Of a stretch of DNA of 64,000 bases, positions 25,967 through 37,093 are shown one piece after another. Under the pieces are notes generated by a model. It had not been told where the DNA came from, searched no databases, and worked only from the letters and a program-made list of their open reading frames with translations. Within the stretch, counting starts at the first letter, position 1. The number at the start of each line of letters is the position of its first letter. Source of the DNA: Mesostigma viride (lineage: Eukaryota > Streptophyta > Mesostigmatophyceae > Mesostigmatales > Mesostigmataceae); contig RPFO01000130.1 in NCBI GenBank assembly GCA_009746045.1, positions 767,808-831,807 on the forward strand, read 5' to 3'. A program made the position numbers and the translations under genes.

Positions 25967-26590
25967 CGCCAGAGTCTGCGGGATCCCCCGCCCAGCCCGC
26001 CCACCCACCCACCCGGAGGTCGGTACCCCCCCCCCCCCCCCGCCCTCCCCCCTCAGCCGGCCGGCATGATGCGCCCCCCCGCCCCCCCGCGAAAAGGCGT
26101 GGCGCGAAGGACAGGCGTCGACCACGAGGACCCCTGAAAAAGACCGGAAAAGTATGAAGATCCGCCACAGGATGCCTCCCCGCCTGAGTGAGACGGCGAG
26201 GTCGCAAGGCCCCCGCGCCCCCCCACCCGCCACCCGGAGGTTCCCCGCCTCCCCCCCCAGGACCGCACTAAGACGGTCCGCCCCGGCCGGGCGAGGTCGC
26301 AAGGCCCCCCGCCCACCTCAGCGAGACGCCAGAGTCTGCGGGATCCCCCGCCCCCCCGCCCCCCACCCACCCGGAGTTCCTCCCCCCCCCCCCCCGCCCC
26401 CCCGCCCCACCCACCCGGAAGTTCCTCCCCCCCCCCCCGCCCCCCCGCCCACCCACCCACCCGGAGTTCCTCCCCCCCCCCGCCCCCCCCCCCCCCCTCC
26501 CCCCCCCCCGCCCCCGCCTCCCCACCCACCCGGAGTTCCTCCCCCCGCCCCCCCGCCCCCCCCCCCCGCGAAAAGGCGAGAACCGTCGCA
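25967..26590. repeat. Satellite A, right-hand block
   Basis: The same words as in 17039-18009 (CGCCAGAGTCTGCGGGATCC at about 25970 and 26329, AAGATCCGCCACAGGATGCC at about 26156, CCCGGAGTTCCT with long C runs). Confidence 0.85.
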
Positions 26591-28240
26591 AGCTCGCTCG
26601 AGTCGCTCACGTCAACAATAATGTCGCGAGACGACGTCTTGAAAGCCATAAAGATGCGAGCGAGTGAACGCGGCGCGAACTTAAACGACGACGAGGAGCG
26701 AAAAGTACGGAGATCCGCCACATATATATAGCCTTGCCGAATGCTATTGGAGATACGGCGTCTTCGGTCCAACCACGCACGGAAGCCTGTACGATCTCCA
26801 AATTCCGTCGACTTGCGCCCAACGGGAAAAGGCGAAAAGGACACCCGTCGATCACGAGGACCCCTGAAGATAAGTACGGAAAGTTACGGCATACGGGCCA
26901 CAGGATGCCCGATGGTCTTTACATGCAGGGCTTGACGGCTTTCGTCCGTCCAGCCGACCGTCAGGCTTGACGGCTTTCGTCCGTCAAGCTGACCGTAACG
27001 CTAGTAGGCGACCTATTTTCGGTAAGCCGACAGGTGGCAAGCGAAAAGACGAAAGCCGTCAAGCCGACCGTCACTCTAGTAGGCGACCCAGTTTCGGTCA
27101 GCCGACAGGTGGCAAGTCTCAAAAGTTCGACCGAGTACCCGCCAGTCAAGCTCGATCGAGTCGCTAACGTCAAAATGTCGCGAGACGACTTTAAAGCCAT
27201 TAAAGATGCGAGCGAGTGAACGCCAATAGTGTCCCACTGAACAAAGTCTCTCCGTCCGCCGCCCGAGATACGGCGTCTTCAGCCCAACCACATACGGAAG
27301 CCTGTACGATCTCCAAAGTCCGTCTCCTTGCGCCCAACGGGAAACGGCGCCAAGGACACACGTCGACCACGAGGAGCTCCTGAAAAGTACGGAAATTCTA
27401 CTGAGATCCGCCACAGGATGCCCGATGGTTTTTAATATAGTTGGATATGCCCGATGGTTTTTAATATAGTTGGATACAGTCGGTTGCAAAATCCCAATTA
27501 GCAAATTTCGACGACTTAGAAACTTTGGTCAGTTTCAAACCTAACGTCTTTTGGTCCCTTTTAAGCACCTGCATGGATTCAAGACGGAAAATTTTAACAG
27601 CAACAAAAAGTATCTTCGCCCGTCAGTCTTTGGACCGTCACTTCAGTAGACGACGCAGTTTGCATGTACCAACCTACGACGATCGTCCTAGGTTGGTATA
27701 TGGGCAGCCGCCACGTGCAGGGGAATAACTTCAGGCGAACCTGTCCGGCCGCTAACGCAGTTTCGTCATTCCGACAGGTAGAAAGTCGAAAAAGGTGGAA
27801 AGTCGAACACGGCGAGAGCAACGGCGAAAAGACGAAAGCCGTCAAGCCGACCGTCACTCTAGTAGGCGACCCAGTTTCGATGAGTCGACAGGTGGCAAGT
27901 CGCAAAAGTTCGACCAACTACGCGCCAGTCAAGCTCGATCGACTCGCTAACGTCAAAATGTCGCGAGACGACTTTAAAGCCATTAAAGATGCCCGCGAGT
28001 GAACGCCAATGGCGTCTCACTGAACAAACGCCTTTCGTCCTCCGCTCAAGATACGCCGTCTTCGATCCAGCCACGCACGGAAGCCTGTACGATCTCCAAA
28101 TTCCGACGACTTGTGCCCAACGGTAAAAGGCGAAAAGGACACCCGTCGATCACGAGTTATCCACTGAAATGTACGGAAAGTTACGGCGTACGGGCCACAG
28201 GATGCCCGATGGTTTTTAATATAGTTGATAATGGTGTTCG
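26590..28240. repeat. Satellite B, about 780-bp period
   Basis: The block at about 27050-27222 recurs at about 27830-28002 with few changes (for example CGTCACTCTAGTAGGCGACC and ATGTCGCGAGACGACTTTAA). A companion block with CGGAAGCCTGTACGATCTCC occurs at about 26778, 27296 and 28077. Small ORFs end the same way in each copy (MSRDDFKAIKDA), but the copies are diverged and I do not treat them as genes. A 27-bp word with CCCGATGGTTTTTAATATAG is duplicated at about 27421 and 27449. Confidence 0.8.
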
Positions 28241-28674
28241 GCGATGATGGTAGTTATTACGGTAAGTAGTCATTGATGTAGAATCACGTTGCATTGTATC
28301 GGGGTTGGATTTTAAATTTTACACGTCTGACAAGTGATAACGACGTGACTGGGCTGTGCATCAGTTATCCCAAGTTGCGATCTTTCTCGGATAATTTTTC
28401 ACCCCGGAGTCCCCTCAGGCTCAGCACTACAATTTGATAGGCTAGACGCGCAACACCATGTTGGAAATTGAATTAGTATCAAGTGCTGACCCTACTCCGT
28501 AGAAATCGTCGAGTGCTCGGCTGAGAACCCGTTGATCGGGCGCTTATAATTTCGAGCCCGTTGGCTCCCAGTTCCACAGTTTCTTTTTACAAAAAAGCTA
28601 CCATTTCAACGACTAAGAAGCCTTGGTTGATCGGAGCGTTGGGCTAACATTTCTGTTATTTATACTCTCCGTGC

Positions 28675-29514
28675 ATGTCGCTGGCCGGGGTAAGCATCGG
28701 GCGGGGAGCTCTAGTTCCAGCCGGCTTAGCGTTTCGTCCAACTGTAAGACTTACAGGACCTCATCGGTTTTCCCCACGCAATACGAGCTTTACTTCCATT
28801 TTCACCCGCGCTAGGACCAGGCAGCTCGCGGCACGCCCACAGGACCCCCGCAACAGCCCGTCCCCCCGTCAGCACACCCTGACCGCGTCTGGCACCATGC
28901 AACCATCCGCAGGCGCGACCCCCCCGCCGCTGCCCGAGGTGGTCCAGGTCGGCGACCCCGTCCTGCGGACTCCTGCCAGGGAGGTCCCTGCCGCTGAAAT
29001 CGGCACCCAAGCCCTGAACGCGCTCATTGAGACCATGGTCGCTGTCATGCGGTCATGTCCAGGGGTGGGCCTCGCCGCCCCCCAGATCGGTGTCCCCCTG
29101 CGCGTGATAGTCTTAGAGGACCAGGCACCGTACATGGCCAGCATGACCCCCTCTGAGATCGCCCAGCACGAGCGGGCCCCCTTCGATCTCACGGTCCTCA
29201 TCAACCCGGTCCTGCAGCCCGTGGCGGGCACAGGCAGGATCTACTTCTTCGAGGGTTGTTTGAGCGTGACGGGTTTCCGAGCGCTCGTTCCCCGCCACCT
29301 GGAGGTGCAGGTGGACGCGGTCGACCGCGAGGGGCGGCCTGTGTCCCTGCGTGCACGCGGATGGAAGGCACGCATACTGCAGCACGAGATGGACCACCTG
29401 GAGGGCACCCTGTACGTCGATCGCATGGTCACCCGGTCGTTCCGCACGGGAACCCACCTCAAGTGCCCACTACCGGACGGATGCCCCGCGCCGGGCACCT
29501 ATCTGGAAAACTAG
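28675..29514 (+). CDS. PDF1A: Peptide deformylase, PDF1A-like, organelle-targeted
   Basis: 279 residues, no introns. Peptide deformylase removes the formyl group from N-terminal formyl-Met of proteins made in plastids and mitochondria, using a metal held by Cys, His and His. All three family motifs are present: GVGLAAPQIG (about residue 130), EGCLSV (about 195) with the metal-binding Cys, and QHEMDHLEG (about 239) with HExxH. The catalytic part starts near VVQVGDPVLRTPAREV (about 89). The first 75 or so residues are rich in Arg, Ser and Thr with no acidic run and look like a transit peptide. The internal Met at about 75 (GTMQPSAG) is another possible start without the leader. The C terminus is in the usual position. 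Immediately upstream is a T-rich stretch without other ORFs. Confidence 0.93.
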   Translation: MSLAGVSIGRGALVPAGLAFRPTVRLTGPHRFSPRNTSFTSIFTRARTRQLAARPQDPRNSPSPRQHTLTASGTMQPSAGATPPPLPEVVQVGDPVLRTPAREVPAAEIGTQALNALIETMVAVMRSCPGVGLAAPQIGVPLRVIVLEDQAPYMASMTPSEIAQHERAPFDLTVLINPVLQPVAGTGRIYFFEGCLSVTGFRALVPRHLEVQVDAVDREGRPVSLRARGWKARILQHEMDHLEGTLYVDRMVTRSFRTGTHLKCPLPDGCPAPGTYLEN

Positions 29515-30977
29515 TTGTACAACGGGCAATATTTCAGGGGGTTGCCTTGCAAAGCTGTAAGGTGGGTTGGCTTGCGATTATACATGTTGCCAGGCAGGCC
29601 ACGCACCCGGCAGTTCTTTGGAACACTAGGCAGTCTGAGGGGGGATGGATACAGCAAGGTCTGTGTGCACCAACCGGTTGCCACCAAAGGAACGTCAAGG
29701 TGGTGGGTGGGTGATACTGGCACTGGGCGCGGGGCACGGGCTTTCGGACTCTGGACAAATCATCACGGGTGGGTTTGCCTGTGACAGCACTTGCAGCCAA
29801 CAAGCCCCCCCACCCGGCATTTCTTTGGAATCCCCATTGAATTTTTTTTCTAGTTCTTTCAGAACTAGGCAGAGTAGGAGCTAGGGATGTATTCGGCAAG
29901 GTCGACTAGGAGTTCCACTTGTTGAGGAAACGAGGTCGAGGGACAACTTCGTTGCTACGGTGGGTGCCAATACGGCTGCTGAGCAAGGGTACTAAGAAAG
30001 GCTGCTGACGAAGCATCAAGGTTGCTGCGGGGAAGATGAGCAGTGGGTGGGTGACCACCAGACACGAGATTACTGTTACCGTTTGAAGGCGCAGCCTGGC
30101 GGTGACCTTCTGTACATGAATGTTGTGTTTATGCAAGGCCCATTGGGTTCTAGTGTTGGAACCTGATTGGAAGCGCGAAGTTACATGGGGATACAGTCGC
30201 TACATGACCCCGTATCAGCTGATGGGTTGATCGTCCGTCCTGAAGCCCCTTGGAGAATGATGGCACTGATGGGCAGTGGCGTTCTGCATGGGTCACAGAT
30301 AACGGAATGGTGGACCTTTAACGCTCATCGCATGCATGTTGACAAGACTCATGTAGAAACCGGGATGCTGAGATGAAAGTGGGCTGCTCCATGTATCACT
30401 TATGATAAGAAAATGAATTCACCCACATGGCTCATGCTCCTGTTGTGCGAAATGTGCATAGTGCGCATAATTCTTCTGTTAGTCCCTTTTCCATACATTG
30501 TCCAATGGTTTCCGTGTAACTTCTATCTTTACGCAAGTATTTATATATGCATTTCACGATGTACTGCACAGCGTTGGCGAGCCATGTGCATCTAGCCAGC
30601 ATTAGTACTGCATCGTTTACAGTATGCACGCAGCTCATGCATCCTACGATGACCTCCGGGCATGGAATTTAAGTAAGCACTATGTGCGTGCCATGCACAC
30701 ATGAGTAATGAACTAGGTACCATGCATGCGATAGACCCATGCATGGGTCCTTGATTCCCATAAGTTCGAGGCCGGCTCTTCGGCTCCCCAATGGGACTGC
30801 GATGAGGCCGGGTCTTAATTGATCAACCCATATACTACTATTTGGAAAACGCAGCCGTTGCACAAATTTATCTAACATTCTTTCGTACGGCTTTCGGCTT
30901 CAGCCGGCACTCAGCGGTGCGACTTACAGTCCGCTTGACGAATGAACTGCGCGTTATTTCCTCGCGACCAATCACCA
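29515..30977. other. No gene recognised
   Basis: Region downstream of the deformylase. A decayed variant of the LINE 3' tail is visible at about 30782-30822 (GGCTCCCCAATGGGACTGCG, then TCTTAATTGATCAA). Nothing else supported. Confidence 0.45.
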
Positions 30978-31106
30978 CAATGTCAATTAATTAATTAATT
31001 AGACTCGTGCTCCCGTTGGGGAGTCACGGAGCATTAACCCTGATGGATGGATGGATGGGTGCAAACAGTCCTACCGGTCTAATCTATCTACATCAGCTAT
31101 CTACAA

Positions 31107-31119
31107 GGTTGTCTCCTTG
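31107..31119 (+). mobile_element. 13-bp 's' micro-insertion with 8-bp TSD
   Basis: GGTTGTCTCCTTG, identical to the end of the 's' family, is flanked by ATCTACAA on both sides (31099-31106 and 31120-31127). The homologous LINE 3' UTR at 58580-58605 lacks the 13 bases, which supports insertion here. Confidence 0.7.
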
Positions 31120-31249
31120 ATCTACAAACATCTATCAACATCAACTCTACCCTAGGGGACCTGTCTGGCGTGCTTCCCGTGTGTTTGCACACGCGGGCGC
31201 TTCCCCACGGGGGGGGGGGGCTCGTTGTCCTCTATATGACCTGGGCCCA

Positions 31250-32985
31250 CTTGGCCTTGCATGTCCATCATCTTTTTCCAAATCACGGAGAGGCCTAGGC
31301 CCCCCATGTCCTCTACTAGCTGTTCTAGCTGTTCTTTGAAGGTGCGGGCCTTGCGGCGTCTAGCATCACGGGGCCCGGCCCACGTCAGGAGGTGCCGGCC
31401 AGGCTGAGCTGGGCGCAGTCCCGCGGGCCGGGGGCCACGTGAGGTGTCTACCTGGCTGGTGCGTGCTAGGTGCCCTACTATAGCTGCAGGCGCCGCTGCT
31501 TAATGGTGCTGGTGATATATGGCATGCCAAGGTACAGGTCCTCATTGCGGACATGAGCAGCATATCCTACTCTGAAAATGGATCGCAGCATGTTGATGAC
31601 CGTGGCGTCCAGCTTGCGGGCCAGGTCGGCGGTGAGGGTCCACGTCTCGGCCCCATACGTAAGAACAGGAAGGACGAGGACCTTAAACAGGTCCTGTTTC
31701 TCGATCTTGCCCAGGGGCTTGCGCCACAGGGCCCGGTATTGGCGTAAAGCGTGCCATGCAGGCGAGGGAGATGCGGTGGTCTGCACATCAGCCTCGCAGC
31801 TGGGAAGCAGGCTGCCCAGCAGCTTGACACGGTCCCGATACAGGACTCGAGAGCCGTCAAGGAGAAAGAGGGCTGGCGGTGGGTGGGTGAGCCCAATCGC
31901 CAGAGCCTGTGTCTTCTTGCTGACCTCAAGCCCCACTGCACGGGCCTCGATAGCCAGGCAGTCAAGCCACGTCTGCACGTGCCCAGTGTACGTCCTCGAA
32001 GAGGGTCGTGTCGTCTGCATAGATGATGTCCGCCGTGCAGCCGAATCTCCGTTTCCGCCCCGCCATGCCAGAAACGGTTGGCAACCTGCACCCCTGGTTC
32101 CCTATAACTATACCCACGATGCGGGCAAATCGCTTGCGCGCCTGAATCATTACGTATTGGACCACATAATGAACAGGTAGGGCGACAGCACGCAGCCCTG
32201 CCACACACCCTTCTGTAAAGGGCACGGTGGCGTGGTCCCGTAGGAAGTGTGCACCGAAGTGGTGGACCCTTCATACAGGTTGCGGATGACAGCAATAAGG
32301 GGCGGGGGATCCGGAGCAGCTCAAGGATGTCCCATAGCGCAGGCCAGAAAACCGAATCGAAGGCTTTGATGAAGTCCACCAGCACAAGGTGCAGAGGGGA
32401 CTCACCAGGCTGAAGGCGTTGCATGCAGTCCCTCCACAAGGCGGCGAGTAGCGAAGAGCGCCTGTACTGTGTTGCGACCTGAACGGAAGCCGTGCTGAGT
32501 CTCGCTGAGGTGACCGTCCAAGGCCGTGCGCAGGCGGTTCAGAATGAGCCGCATGAGAAGCTTGAGGGGGGCACTTTGGATGGCGGATGCACACCCCTCT
32601 GTAGTTGCTGGGGTCGGCTGGCGACCTCTTGTTCTTGTACAGCATCGTGCGAAAACTGTGTTGCCAGGCCGCTGGAGGCGGTTGCGACGACAGCAGAAGG
32701 CGGTTGCAACTTGCAGATATCCCGGAAGAGCAGCATAACACCAGTGTCCTCAAATTCGGCTGCAAGTTTCACAACTGCGGCTGGAATCTCGTGGGAGCCG
32801 GTGGCGGCGGCGTAACGCAGCCGCTGGACCGCCTGAGTCCGTGACCTCGCGAGAGGTGAAAGGAGGCATGTCTGACGGGTCGCCAAGCGGGCCGATCAGC
32901 GGGGGGACTAGGTAGTCCGCCGCTGACCTAGGCGGGGCCGGGGGCCCGGCGGGGCCGCCGACCAAGGCAGTCGGGCAGGCACATG
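31250..32985 (-). pseudogene. LINE reverse transcriptase, multiply frameshifted
   Basis: Fragments in different frames line up as one non-LTR RT. They are FTSREVTD then QRLRYAAATGSHEIPAAVVK, the finger MLYKNKRSPADPSNYRGV, and motif A LVDFIKAFDSVFWPALWD. Motif B remnants surround QGC, the catalytic YADD is in DIIYADDTTLFED, and the thumb and connection hold LFKVLVLPVLTYGAETWTLT, LDATVINMLRSIFRVGY and VRNEDLYLGMPYITSTIKQ. At least four frame changes make it inactive as read. It is the only RT-bearing LINE in the window with the palm region. Clade assignment would need a tree; L1-like is plausible given the ORF1 types nearby. Confidence 0.85.
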
Positions 32986-32997
32986 CAATGTCAAGCC

Positions 32998-33399
32998 ATG
33001 GCGTCGGACCCATTTTTTAGGTTTCTGATGCGTTACATCCAGGTGAGCCATTTAGAAGAGGTTTGTACGGCGTACATGCAGATTGCGGCGCAGGAGCCAA
33101 ACTCTGCGATGTCTTGTGTTCGCGAGCTCCAGATAAAACCGTCGCAAATTCTTTTCGGGGCTGTTCGACCAAATTTTTCATGCATTGAGGAAATCCTGTA
33201 CATTGGCAAACGCGCAGGCAGAGCTCTCGCACGAGGACTTGATCGGCTGCTCCACCGCGCGTACGTACATACCGCCTGTAAGCGGGTTGTTCCCTGCTTT
33301 CTGCGCATGCGGGGTTGGGCGGTTGGCGAGATCACTGATCCCCGCACGCATTGCGCTCCGGTGCAGGCGCACCACTGGTCGATCAACTTCTGGAGCTAA
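32998..33399 (+). CDS. Small hypothetical protein
   Basis: 133 residues from the ATG at 32998 (context GCCATGG). The sequence looks protein-like and amphipathic (QILFGAVRPNFSCIEEILYIGKRAGRALARGLDRLLHRAY) but I recognise no domain. A GTGAGC immediately after codon 15 (MRYIQ|V) could be a splice donor, in which case only the first 15 residues are coding here. The LINE at 30987-32985 is inserted just 12 bases upstream of this ATG, so any promoter has been displaced by 2 kb. Low confidence. Confidence 0.3.
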   Translation: MASDPFFRFLMRYIQVSHLEEVCTAYMQIAAQEPNSAMSCVRELQIKPSQILFGAVRPNFSCIEEILYIGKRAGRALARGLDRLLHRAYVHTACKRVVPCFLRMRGWAVGEITDPRTHCAPVQAHHWSINFWS

Positions 33400-33446
33400 G
33401 TAAGTAAGTACTTGCGTGTCATAAGCAAAGGCATGCCACGGAGTAC

Positions 33447-34952
33447 TATTAATAAATTAATTAAACTCTACGTGCTCCCGTTGGGGAGTCACGGAGCACC
33501 GAAGTGCTTTTAATCCCTGTGTGTGCACAACAGGAGAAAGGGCAGAGACCCCCAGTCTCCTTCATGCCTGCCTAAGGCATGCCACAGCTGCATGCATTCG
33601 GGCGCGCTAGCTTAACGGACACGCTAACGATCCGGCAATCTGTGGGTGCAATAAGACCCATGTGAGCATGGCATAACCTGAGGGAGCGTGGCCAAGGAAT
33701 CTGGTCGATCATAGCCAGGACGTAGCATGGCTGTCTGTACAAGGACTAAGCTATGGCTATGGCTGGTTGTATACCGTGCGTTAGCGATGCACGTGACTAG
33801 TAGGTATGTTGGCACAGCTAGGCAAACATTCTAAGCATGGCTGCCTTAGCGGCAAGGGTTACAAGCTAGGGCTATTAGCTAGTCTAGCCCGCGGGGGGCG
33901 TCCACATCTTGTGGTTGATCATCAGGTCCCCGCCCCTCCAGTGTACCTTGGGCTTCTGGGGGTCCTGCTTATGGCGGAGGTATTCCTGCCACAGGTGACT
34001 CGCGTCGCTGCTGCTCAGTGCTGAGCGGGGGTCAGGTCGTCGTCCAGCGCGTCCAGGTGAGGTCGTGCAACCCCTTGCGAGTTGCGACGGGAGAGGAACC
34101 GCTGCTTGTCCTCACGGGAGGGGAAGGTGAGCGGGACTGGTGGGGGAGCCGCCTTGTCCCGTGAGTGGGGAAGGCGGTGACACCCACACACTTCTACCTC
34201 ACCTACCAGGCCCATGAGGGTAAGGAGCTGGTCCTTGAGCTCGTCGGCAAGGGAGGTTGACGTCTCACCTGGCTTCTGCCAATGGGGGAAACGAGGCAGC
34301 ACCACTCGGCACTCGCGGCGAGCGCGGTCGGTGACCTCCCGCTGCTGGGCCTGGCGGTGGTCTTCCACCTCGAGGGATCCTGGAGCTTCGTGGCGATGGC
34401 GTCGGTGGTTGAGGCGGTCGCTGACCGCAGCAGGTCCGCATAGGAGAGCGGCGGTCCGAGGTCACCAGCATCCTGCCGGGGTGGCTGGGATGCAATGGTG
34501 GCCGTCTGCATGCTCCGCTATCTTCGGGACCTGTGTGGCCAGGGCCTCGGTGATGGCCTCAAGCTTCTTCATGAGCTAGCACGCCGCACTTGCCCTCCAC
34601 CTGGTTAAGGCGAGAGACAAGTGCAGCGTGCGTGTCCGAAGCCTGCGCCGCGGTGTGTAGCGCCGTGAACTGGGGTTGTAGCTTGTGGACGACCCGGCGG
34701 GTTTCCACATTGGAGACCCGGGCCTCGACCGTGTTGAGCGTGGTGTTCAGCGATGTCATCTTCTCGGCCAGGCTGCGGCCAGGTCACGTGCTCCTCCAGC
34801 ACTGCGCGGATGTCATCCTTGCAGAGGGAGTGAGCCGATGGGGCTGCCGGCTGTGCGGGGGCGGGGGCGCTGAGCGCTCTGCTGATGTCGCCGAGGCTGC
34901 GCGCTGGTAGTAGCTGGTCAAGATAAACAGGCGTTGGCGTGGTTCTTCGTTC
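33447..34952 (-). mobile_element. ORF1-only LINE relative, family a, copy 2 (5'-truncated)
   Basis: Minus-strand copy of the element at 43007-45013. It starts inside ORF1 (matching copy 1 from about 43590) and runs through the same 3' UTR (CCCTTTCTCCTG ... CACAGGGATTAAAAGCACTT) to the hairpin and an AATT-rich tail. The ORF1 protein (coiled-coil words such as LNTTLNTVEARVSNVE, then PPLSYADLLRSATASTTDAIATKLQ, CRVVLPRFPH, LTFPSREDKQRFLSRR) is broken by several frameshifts. Its 5' junction carries 40 bases of the 's' family (34953-34992) in the opposite orientation. Confidence 0.85.
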
Positions 34953-35008
34953 GGATTCTCCCGATTTCTGGCCTGCGCTGGTTGTCTCCTTGATGTTGGA
35001 AGACACAA

Positions 35009-36053
35009 TTAATCAAAGGCATCAAACACAGGCTCGTCCTGACGCGAGACGTGCGGACAGCCAAAGGCATCAACACTGCACATCTTCTCGCAGTTATCGG
35101 CCATGACACGGATGCTGGCATCAGTCAGGGCCGGGCACTCTTTCATTGTCAACACCTTCACGTGCCGACGTACAATGGATGCTGGCATCAGTCACACCAT
35201 GGCAGTCGTCCAACCTAAGGACGAGAAGCCCCGGACAGTACCGCGTCGCTGCGCTTATACCGACATCCGTGATGCCAGTGCAGCCCATCACAGACAAGCT
35301 TTGGGCAGTTTTCACCCAGTGGCCCGATGGCCCCGACGGTGACCCCAGGGCAGTGGTTCGCTTCCATGCAGACCTGAGACCGCGCAAGTTCCTGCCGTTC
35401 CTCACCATTGGCTCCAAGCCGGCATCGGTGACTTCACCGCAGCGCGACAATGTCAGTTCCTTGAACACGTGGAAATTGTCCGCCAACGCCCTCACACCAG
35501 CATGTGTCACTCTGATGCACCCTGTGATGTCCAACTGCTCCAGGAATGGGCAATACTCTCCCAGTGCGGCCAGCCCCTTGTTGCTAATCCAGCAGCTCGG
35601 AATGCGCAAAACACTCAAGTGGCGGCTGCCAGCCTTCACGAGGGCTTTGAAGCCATTCCTAGTCAAACCATAGGGCATCTCATAGGTGTCATTCAAGGTC
35701 CTGACCTCAAACTCTAAATGCTTAACAATCAATCGTGCGGTCGAGGATAAGATGTTCCAGGTCGTGCGCGTGCCAGCCTAGTGCCGGTGCCCATCCTCCG
35801 TGACTCGCATATTGAGTGCCTCTAGCACACGCAACTCCTTGCAGTGCTCCGCCACCGCTACCGCGCCTTGATTGGTCCCCACCGACAAGGCCATGGTTGC
35901 CCGTGGTGTGAGGGTGCATGGGACGCCCAACATCCACTTCGTGAGCGCTGCACAGTTGTCAGCAACATGCTTGAGTGCGGAATTCGTGAAGTGCCACCGG
36001 ATACACCGCTGCCACTGAGCTCTGTCAAGCGGGGGCGTATGCGGACCAGCCAT
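35009..36053 (-). pseudogene. Leucine-rich repeat (cysteine-containing, F-box/LRR type), disrupted
   Basis: The protein is built of about 25-residue LRRs of the AMN1/FBXL kind: NSALKHVADNCAALTKW, AVAVAEHCKELRVLEALN, GLAALGEYCPFLEQLDITGC, VTHAGVRALADNFHVFKELTLSRC, VTDAGLEPMVRNGRNLRGL, ITDVGISAATRYCPGLLVLRLDDC, LTDASIRVMADNCEKMCSVDAFGC. It ends in DEPVFDAFD and a TAA at 35009. Such proteins usually serve as substrate-binding parts of SCF ubiquitin ligases or similar scaffolds. The frame shifts near 35730, around 35280-35340 (VTVGAIGPLGENCPKL lies in another frame) and near 35188. I do not see an F-box upstream of 36053. It is either a decayed gene or carries sequencing indels; the repeat core itself is well preserved. 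Confidence 0.75.
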
Positions 36054-36059
36054 TCGATG

Positions 36060-37093
36060 GCACGGATGCGCGCCGCCCCTCTCAGATGGACCCCAACAAC
36101 GAAGTTGAAATGTGCCGATCGATCTTCATCACCCGCGGGAAAGGACCTGTCGACGGCCCCCTCGTGACGTGCGACAGTGGTGCATCCTGACTTGCTCCAG
36201 CAGGGGCACGTGAGACATCAGCTCCGCGCCAAGCTCTGGCGTGGTGAGGGTGACCTGGTCAGGTCAGCCATCTGGCGGCGGGAGAGGGGGAGACCTGGGA
36301 ACTGGACAGGTCCGCTGCTTCCTGGAATGGAACCCTGGTAACATCTAGATTGCAGCGTGGGGATGGGCCCCCCAGGGGAAGGGGGCGACAAAAAGAGAAG
36401 GTACTAGTCAGGCACACGACACTTCACCTTTACTGCAGACAGCCTGGGTCTGACAGAAAGAACAGCTCTCTATCTCCCATACCAAGGAAGTGGGTATCAG
36501 TGATGAGTGGGTACTAGAAGAACTCTTGACGCAGGAGTAGCATACTTTCCCAAACAAGTGCTTTGCTGACCCGGAAGTGACATGGGCGCCAGTCAACGCG
36601 GGGCATTCAGCAACGTAGCGTCTGGGTGCCCTGAACTTCCTGTGCTCTACGTTGGCTAAACGTGCTGGCTGAATCCATACTAAATACGCTGGGCCTACCA
36701 CCAAGTACGCTTTAAAAGAGGCTATCATAAACCCTGGCTGCATAACGGCATGACCTGCACCACACGCCCATCTGGGCTCACCCATTTCGCATTTCAGATT
36801 TCCAGAACCAACCGCTTTCGTGGAACAGCGTGCCATGTGCCGCCATACCTAGGCTCCATGAGCGCGGCCCCTCTGAATTGAAGGGGTCAAATGGCAGAGT
36901 TACAGTACAGGGGCAGGCAGGCTCAAGCTCCCACGTAGGACCCAGCGGGCTGGCCAGTGGCCACTGCGCGCCCGCATGGGGTCGGCTTGCTTGGGCGTAG
37001 CTTGGTTGTCTCGTCGGGACAAGGCTTCATGCATTATATACTGTTTTGCTTTGGTAGCACAATGGTACACAGGCATGGAAGGAAAGAAAGGCC
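36060..37093. other. No gene recognised
   Basis: Upstream of the LRR gene. Weak coding-like sequence continues to about 36170 and may be the LRR protein's N-terminal part in another frame. Beyond that nothing is supported. Confidence 0.4.

Larger units (their letters stand above)
30987..32985 (-). mobile_element. LINE, 5'-truncated, TSD-flanked
   Basis: About 2.0 kb between a 9-bp duplication CAATGTCAA (30978-30986 and 32986-32994). The 3' end, at low coordinates, is a (TTAA)n-type tail preceded by the hairpin CTCCCCAACGGGAG. The 5' end begins inside the reverse transcriptase region, so endonuclease and any ORF1 are missing. A 13-bp insertion of the 's' family sits in its 3' UTR at 31107-31119. 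Confidence 0.9.

Noticed and set aside
28620-28680. Earlier upstream start for the peptide deformylase
   Set aside because: The frame has no in-frame ATG upstream before a stop. 28675 is the first and gives a sensible leader.
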